A DNA stretch of 8,843 bases from Vibrio madracius (GTDB lineage: Bacteria; Pseudomonadota; Gammaproteobacteria; Enterobacterales; Vibrionaceae): contig ASHK01000185.1 in NCBI GenBank assembly GCA_000695745.1, positions 1-8,843 on the forward strand, given 5' to 3'. Below, piece after piece: positions 1 through 8,843 of this stretch. Each line of letters starts with the position of its first letter. Positions within the stretch are counted from its first letter, which is position 1. The notes beneath the pieces are model-generated. The model saw only the letters and a program-made list of their open reading frames with translations. It made no database searches and was not told the DNA's origin. The translations under genes were made by a program, and so were the position numbers.

Positions 1-106
1 CATAAAGATCGACTGTATCAGTCGCTGGTTTCGCTTGTACTGCACCCGCCATTGTTAAAGACGCCACCGCTGCACCGATAAGAGTGCGTTTAAACATTTT
101 TTCCAT
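1..106 (-). CDS. Outer-membrane porin, N-terminal fragment with signal peptide
   Basis: Partial gene leaving the window at position 1; 35 codons plus one base are visible. The translation starts MEKMFKRTLIGAAVASLTMA and continues GAVQA-KPATDTVDLY. It shows basic residues, a hydrophobic core and an A-x-A type signal peptidase I site after residue 25. The mature start (TDTVDLY) resembles the first beta-strand of general trimeric Gram-negative porins. The ATG at 106-104 is chosen because an AGGAG ribosome site (minus strand, 114-118) sits 7 nt upstream; the internal Met at residue 4 is a poorer choice. A porin next to ligA fits remembered Vibrio cholerae gene order. The protein would be exported and assembled in the outer membrane for passive solute diffusion. 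Secretion is well supported; the porin assignment rests on few residues plus context, and another outer-membrane protein is possible. Confidence 0.72.
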   Translation of the reverse strand, partial: MEKMFKRTLIGAAVASLTMAGAVQAKPATDTVDLY

Positions 107-142
107 GGAATAACTCCTAAAAATGGATATAGCTGCTTTTTT

Positions 143-181
143 ATATTTCACTCTTAAGTTGGCCGCCGAAGAGTGAAATAT
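143..181. repeat. Perfect 13-bp inverted repeat in the porin leader
   Basis: The arms at 143-155 and 169-181 are exact reverse complements (ATATTTCACTCTT and AAGAGTGAAATAT), with a 13-nt GC-richer loop. The nearer arm begins 37 nt upstream of the porin ATG, so the repeat probably lies in the 5' untranslated region or at the promoter. On the minus strand it is followed by an A-run, so it is not a terminator for that direction. It could be an mRNA-stabilising hairpin or an operator; function is inferred only. Confidence 0.7.
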
Positions 182-193
182 TTCCTTATTTAT

Positions 194-214
194 TTAACCA
201 AATAGACTGGTTAA
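194..214. repeat. Perfect 7-bp inverted repeat upstream of the porin
   Basis: TTAACCA (194-200) and TGGTTAA (208-214) are exact reverse complements separated by 7 nt. The spacing gives 21-bp dyad symmetry, a usual size for a dimeric regulator's operator. It lies about 90-110 nt upstream of the porin start, where a promoter could be. No clean -35/-10 pair is visible around it, so the role is unknown. Confidence 0.45.
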
Positions 215-446
215 TTTTCCTGTCTACACCTCGTGCATCCATATTCATAAGACTAACTTCGCAGAGAAAATTATCAATTCCATCTTTAATTAGGATAAAA
301 AAAATAGGACGCACTACAAACTTTCACCGTAGTTATTGATTGAGGTCTTATTTTTCAAACGCCACAGCAATGAAATCCTTTACACCCTTATAATTCAATT
401 AGTTAAATTTTAATGACTATCAGTATTCGTGATGTGACTCGCATGA

Positions 447-475
447 TTTTTTATTTAAAATAATTAAATAAAAAA
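447..475. repeat. AT-only 12-bp palindrome
   Basis: TTTTTTATTTAA (447-458) and TTAAATAAAAAA (464-475) are perfect reverse complements around a 5-nt spacer. All 29 bases are A or T. It could be a weak hairpin, a bent or easily melted DNA element, or a binding site for a nucleoid protein of the H-NS type. Low-complexity DNA can form such palindromes by chance, so no function is claimed. Confidence 0.5.
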
Positions 476-540
476 GTGCTTTTTAGGCAGTTGCTTTTAG
501 CATCTATCGTACATTCAACTTCTAATTTGAACTTACTCGC

Positions 541-570
541 AAAAAAAGAGCCCCATATAGGAGCTCTTTT
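541..570 (-). terminator. Intrinsic terminator of ligA
   Basis: On the minus strand, AAAAGAGCTCC, a TATAT loop and GGGGCTCTTTTTTT form an 11-bp stem (one G-U pair) ending in a T-run at 541-547. It begins 17 nt beyond the ligA stop codon. The plus strand also ends in TTTT, so it may work in both directions, but nothing on the plus strand here needs it. Confidence 0.85.
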
Positions 571-586
571 AAGATTCGACAGACAG

Positions 587-3641
<3,055 letters not shown>

Positions 3642-3803
3642 TGTTTGCTCTCAACGTTAAAAAATAGTCCTTAAAGAGGTGAACACACCTCAACTCGCTC
3701 TACTTTACCAAAACTCTATAGACTATTAGAACACCTTAGTATAAGAAGTTTGTGATTTCCTTAAGTCTTTTTTGATATAGTCGCTAAGAATCAACTGTAG
3801 CAA
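3642..3803. promoter_or_regulatory. Divergent zipA/cysZ promoter region
   Basis: Both genes must be transcribed outward from this 162-bp gap. For zipA a good -10 hexamer TATACT is seen on the minus strand at 3738-3743, about 97 nt before the ATG, without a convincing -35. For cysZ a TATAGT at 3776-3781 on the plus strand lies about 20 nt before the first possible start, also without a clear -35. The individual hexamers are tentative. Confidence 0.35.
3676..3691 (-). repeat. Small hairpin in the zipA leader
   Basis: GAGGTG (3676-3681) and CACCTC (3686-3691) are exact reverse complements around a 4-nt loop. They lie 35-50 nt upstream of the zipA ATG, probably in its 5' untranslated region. On the minus strand a T6 run follows, but only about 12 nt beyond the stem, so this is a weak attenuator candidate at best. 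Confidence 0.4.
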
Positions 3804-4561
3804 ATGGTAAAAAGGAAACATATTTTGAACAAAGCCAAGACCGGATTCGGTTACTTTCATCAAGGTTTTCAAATCGCCTTTACTCCCGGCATACGTCGTT
3901 ATGTGTTGCTTCCATTACTCGCTAACATCGTGTTAGTTGGTTCAGCCATGTATTACCTTTTCTCCCATCTCAATGTCTGGATTGAAGGCTGGCTAGGCTA
4001 CTTGCCTGAGTTTTTGTCTTGGCTTAGCTACGTTCTTTGGCCTTTGCTTGCGTTGACAATACTCGCGACTTTTTCTTACTTCTTTAGTACGTTGGCCAAT
4101 TTTATTGCAGCGCCGTTTAACGGACTATTGGCCGAAAAAGTAGAAGAAATGCTGACAGGCCAAAAGGTATCAGAAGAAGGCTAATGAGTGTAGTCAAGGA
4201 TGTGCCTAGAATCATGGCTCGTGAATGGCGTAAGCTAATGTACACCCTACCCAAGGCTATTGGCTTATTTCTGCTATTATTGATTCCCGCACTTGGTCAA
4301 ACTATAGGACCGTTCCTTTGGTTTATTTTTACCGCTTGGATGCTCGCAATACAATACTGCGATTATCCTTTTGATAACCACAAAATACCCTTCAACGATA
4401 TGCGAATGTCGATGAAACAAAAACAGGGAAAAGCGTACAGTTTTGGCATGCTGGTTTCGGTCTTTACCACAATACCAATACTGAATCTGTTCATTGTACC
4501 TGTATCGGTATGCGGCGCTACCGCAATGTGGGTACAAGAATTCAAACCGCAATACCAGTAA
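3804..4561 (+). CDS. cysZ: Sulfate permease CysZ, interrupted by one frameshift
   Basis: Inner-membrane sulfate uptake protein supplying cysteine synthesis. The first piece (126 residues to a TAA at 4182-4184) has hydrophobic segments at about 33-53 and 72-96 and the family signature FSTLANFIAAPFNGLLAEKV. The second, in the next frame, carries VVKDVPRIMAREW, the long hydrophobic stretch ending MLAIQYCDYPFDNH, and CGATAMWV near the C-terminus. Adding one base in GGC at 4179-4181 gives EEG-LMSVVKDV and a continuous 252-residue protein (E. coli CysZ 253). The stop of the first piece overlaps an ATG (TAATG), so as written it mimics two translationally coupled genes, but the joined homology argues for a single gene. 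The start is uncertain: ATG 3804 lacks a ribosome site, while TTG 3825 has one. cysK, the usual downstream neighbour, is absent. Confidence 0.92.
3811..3816 (+). promoter_or_regulatory. Ribosome site pointing to an alternative cysZ start
   Basis: AAAGGA at 3811-3816 is the best Shine-Dalgarno match in this area and stands 8 nt before an in-frame TTG (3825-3827). Nothing similar precedes the ATG at 3804. If used, the protein would begin MNKAKTGFGYF and be 7 residues shorter. Confidence 0.45.
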
Positions 4562-4613
4562 GCCTTGCAGTGTCACTAGACCAAGAGCATTAGAGCCTTA
4601 AAGTTATCCTGAT

Positions 4614-4646
4614 GTAGAGACCGTATCTTATCAATACGATCTCTAC
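4614..4646. terminator. Long inverted repeat between convergent cysZ and ybeL
   Basis: The arms GTAGAGACCGTAT (4614-4626) and ATACGATCTCTAC (4634-4646) pair over 13 positions with a single mismatch around a 7-nt loop, and the helix can be extended slightly with wobble pairs. It lies between two convergent genes, where a shared bidirectional terminator is expected. Neither strand shows a T-run directly after the stem, so termination by the usual intrinsic mechanism is doubtful. It may be a degraded terminator or a 3'-end protecting hairpin. Confidence 0.5.
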
Positions 4647-4664
4647 GTTCGCTTTAACGCGACG

Positions 4665-5135
4665 TTATGGTTTTAGTGGCTGACGACTAAAGGTGTTATG
4701 GCCACATTTAGTGCAAGGAGAAATGGTCGTAGGATGGTTATATTCTGTTTTGTGTCCGCACTGCTCACACACTAAGATACCTAAGCCTATCATTTCACCA
4801 GAGGAATAGACGCTTTGGTGTTCGAGGTCTTGAAACAGCTCAACCCACTCCACTTTTGTTTTATCGGTAATATCAAGTAGCCCTTGCCAAATTGAATTGG
4901 CAATCATCAGATAAAATGGGCCACTTTTACTCTCTTCATAATTTTCAGCAAATTCCTTCAAATCTGATTTAACGTAAGCAGAGATTAATGCCATTTCGTC
5001 TTTAGTCATATCGTTGGCAGCCTCAACCACTTGCCCCGACTTTTCAAGTACATGCTGTAGCTCTTCAGGACTGTGTTTAAGGTTGTCCACCACATCTTCA
5101 ATCATTTCTTCATAACTGGCTTTACGCTTAGGCAT
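4665..5135 (-). CDS. ybeL: YbeL-like zinc-ribbon protein (DUF1451)
   Basis: A 156-residue protein resembling E. coli YbeL (160 residues) of the DUF1451 family, whose biochemical role is not established. The N-terminal half is charged and probably helical (SYEEMIEDVVDNL, DMTKDEMALISAYVKSDL). The central block has the family pattern ESIWQ/ITDKT/VEW/FQDLEH, seen here as NSIWQGLLDITDKTKVEW. A C-terminal zinc ribbon follows, with CEQC (Cys 123, 126) and CTKC (Cys 141, 144). The frame stays open upstream to 5192, but the ATG at 5135 is chosen because a strong AGGGGGA ribosome site precedes it and the extra 19 residues do not look conserved. It is divergent from leuS, as remembered for Vibrio. It is probably cytoplasmic, since no signal or membrane segment is seen. 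Confidence 0.88.
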   Translation of the reverse strand: MPKRKASYEEMIEDVVDNLKHSPEELQHVLEKSGQVVEAANDMTKDEMALISAYVKSDLKEFAENYEESKSGPFYLMIANSIWQGLLDITDKTKVEWVELFQDLEHQSVYSSGEMIGLGILVCEQCGHKTEYNHPTTISPCTKCGHNTFSRQPLKP

Positions 5136-5138
5136 ACA

Positions 5139-5145
5139 TCCCCCT
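5139..5145 (-). promoter_or_regulatory. Ribosome binding site of ybeL
   Basis: On the minus strand AGGGGGA ends 3 nt before the ATG at 5135, with the G-rich core 4-5 nt away. It decides the start in favour of 5135 over the longer frame beginning at 5192. Confidence 0.6.
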
Positions 5146-5256
5146 ATATTCACCAAAGTAGCAGAACGAGTAGTAATAACCGTTAAGTACACCGTGTCAT
5201 CCCCGACGAAGGGATATTGACTATTGTTGACCGAGCTTCCTTTAGGTATTCTATGA

Positions 5257-7890
<2,634 letters not shown>

Positions 7891-7914
7891 TGCCGTTCTC
7901 TTTATGATATTAAG

Positions 7915-7944
7915 AGTCGCGAAGCCTCCTTCGCGACTTCTTTT
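7915..7944 (+). terminator. Intrinsic terminator after leuS
   Basis: AGTCGCGAAG (7915-7924) and CTTCGCGACT (7929-7938) form a perfect 10-bp GC-rich stem around a CCTC loop, followed by TCTTTT. It starts 25 nt after the leuS stop. It separates leuS from lptE, which are often described as one operon with holA, so lptE should have its own promoter within 7945-8024. I could not identify a clear one there. Confidence 0.88.
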
Positions 7945-8024
7945 ACAACCTAGTAAAAGTTTTATTTAAGTTTCCCGAATCACTGGAACTCACATAAGCC
8001 TTTTTAACAGAGTCTGCGATCACT

Positions 8025-8590
8025 ATGCGCCTATTAAAAAATAAAACAGCAAAACTCAGCTTAGTCCTTTTCTTATCGACTTTACTCACCGCATGTGGAT
8101 TCCACCTACGTGGCGAGTACAATGTGCCCGAAGATATTAAAGAAATATCCGTTACCAGCTTTGATCCCTATGGCAAAATCACCCGCTTGGTAAAAGAGCA
8201 ACTACGATTAAGCAAAATTGAGATCGTTAAACCTCAACCTGATGTTCCAAACCTTCACATTACCGGTGAGTCAATCAGTGACCGCACGCTGTCTTTGTAT
8301 CAAAACACGAGAGCGGCAGAAAAAGAGTTAACTTATATCGTTACTTATCGCGTGACCGTGCCCGGCCTTGGTCCAAAGACTTCTCTGCGCAAATCACACG
8401 TAGTTACTTAGATAACCCTCTCTCAGCATTGGCAAAATCGGAAGAAAGGTCGCTGATTGAAGACGAAATGAGAAGCTTCTCAGCCCAACAAATGATGCGT
8501 CAAATGGCACGTTTAAAAACCGAAATTGAGCAATACGAAGCGCAACAAAAGACCGTTGAATCTGACACTCCAGCGCCGTCACAACCCTAG
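8025..8590 (+). CDS. lptE: LPS-assembly lipoprotein LptE, interrupted by one frameshift
   Basis: Outer-membrane lipoprotein that plugs and supports the LptD translocon, which inserts lipopolysaccharide into the outer leaflet (formerly RlpB). A lipoprotein signal peptide ends in the lipobox LTAC with Cys 24, followed by the family hallmark CGFHLRG. The frame holds for 119 codons to VPGLGPKT, then breaks at 8381-8382. One extra T (ACT TTC for ACT TCT) restores F-S-A-Q-I-T-R-S-Y-L-D-N-P-L, typical of LptE, and an open frame to the TAG at 8588. The corrected length is 188 residues (E. coli 193). The C-terminus is charged and Gln/Pro-rich. As written, the product would stop after 128 residues and lose its last third. 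holA starts 19 nt later, so the two are probably co-transcribed. The ATG has no strong ribosome site. Confidence 0.93.
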
Positions 8591-8609
8591 TGCCATAGAG
8601 TAAAACAAC

Positions 8610-8843
8610 GTGAGAGTATTTGCCGACCGCCTTGCAGAAACACTGACTCGTCAGTGGCATGGCTGCTACCTTATTTTTGGTAACGAACCGTTATTTGTCC
8701 AAGAAAGCCGCGATTTAATTATCGCTAAAGCTCGACAGTTAGGCTTTGAGGAGCACTATCGTTTCTCAGTGGATAGCTCACTCGATTGGAATGATGTTTA
8801 TGATTGCACTCAAGCACTGAGTCTGTTTTCGTCAAAGCAAATC
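8610..8843 (+). CDS. holA: DNA polymerase III delta subunit, N-terminal part
   Basis: Delta subunit of the clamp loader, which opens the beta sliding clamp ring during replication. Only the first 78 codons lie in the window, and the frame runs off its end. The translation begins VRVFADRLAETLTRQW and continues with YLIFGNEPLFVQESRD, LGFEEHYRFSVDSSLDWND and ALSLFSSKQI, closely following the E. coli HolA N-terminus (YLLLGNDPLLLQES, GFEEHHTFSID, AMSLFASRQT). This part belongs to the AAA-like fold domain that contacts the clamp. The start is a GTG at 8610, since no ATG gives the expected N-terminus; the ribosome site is weak (GAG about 11 nt upstream), consistent with coupling to lptE. No frameshift is seen in the visible part. 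Confidence 0.92.
   Translation, partial: MRVFADRLAETLTRQWHGCYLIFGNEPLFVQESRDLIIAKARQLGFEEHYRFSVDSSLDWNDVYDCTQALSLFSSKQI

Larger units (their letters stand above)
182..540. other. AT-rich intergenic region between porin and ligA
   Basis: No credible gene is visible on either strand in this stretch. It is markedly richer in A and T than the surrounding genes, with A and T runs near 297-304 and 447-475. It should contain the porin promoter on the minus strand, but I cannot name a clean sigma-70 site. It holds the inverted repeat at 194-214 and the AT-only palindrome at 447-475. No hairpin plus T-run typical of a small RNA end was found inside it, apart from the ligA terminator just beyond its right edge. 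Confidence 0.5.

Noticed and set aside
297..304. Run of eight As as the end of a minus-strand small RNA terminator
   Set aside because: The sequence before the T-run on the minus strand forms only a 5-bp stem several bases away, too weak for an intrinsic terminator.
433..448. Possible CRP site (TGTGA half) in the porin-ligA intergenic region
   Set aside because: Only one half-site matches; the second half at the right spacing does not resemble TCACA, and it lies far from the porin start.

Overview
This window looks like ordinary chromosomal housekeeping DNA from a gammaproteobacterium, most likely Vibrio or a close relative in the Vibrionaceae. The evidence is the gene content and order (porin, ligA, zipA, cysZ, then ybeL, leuS, lptE, holA), the moderate GC of the coding sequence, and protein segments very close to the E. 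coli families. The assignment comes from reading the proteins and from remembered Vibrio gene order, not from a search.

Layout. Positions 1-106 (minus) hold the N-terminus of a porin with a clear signal peptide. An AT-rich intergenic stretch with several inverted repeats follows (107-540), then a ligA terminator (541-570). ligA (587-2589, minus; NAD-dependent DNA ligase) lies downstream of zipA (2655-3641, minus; FtsZ membrane anchor), with a hairpin terminator between them. cysZ (3804-4561, plus; sulfate permease) is divergent from zipA. After a 103-bp gap holding a long inverted repeat comes ybeL (4665-5135, minus; zinc-ribbon DUF1451 protein). Divergent from it is leuS (5317-7890, plus; leucyl-tRNA synthetase), then a strong terminator, lptE (8025-8590, plus; LPS-assembly lipoprotein) and the start of holA (8610 to the window end, plus; DNA polymerase III delta).

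The most striking feature is that four of the six complete genes (ligA, cysZ, leuS, lptE) are broken by single-base indels, five events in all (four losses, one gain). At each point the homologous protein continues immediately in the neighbouring frame, and the corrected lengths match the families (LigA 667, CysZ 252, LeuRS 857, LptE 188 residues). ligA, leuS and lptE encode essential proteins in relatives and the changes sit mostly in short homopolymers, so sequence error is far more likely than gene decay or programmed frameshifting. zipA and ybeL read through intact.

A second point is synteny. cysZ is normally followed by cysK and the ptsHI-crr operon, but here it runs straight into ybeL. 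That may be a lineage rearrangement, a deletion, or an assembly join. I found no mobile element, CRISPR array, tRNA, rRNA or novel defence or biosynthetic system. The genes serve separate housekeeping tasks (DNA ligation, division, sulfate uptake, translation, outer-membrane biogenesis, replication) and are joined only by local operon structure.
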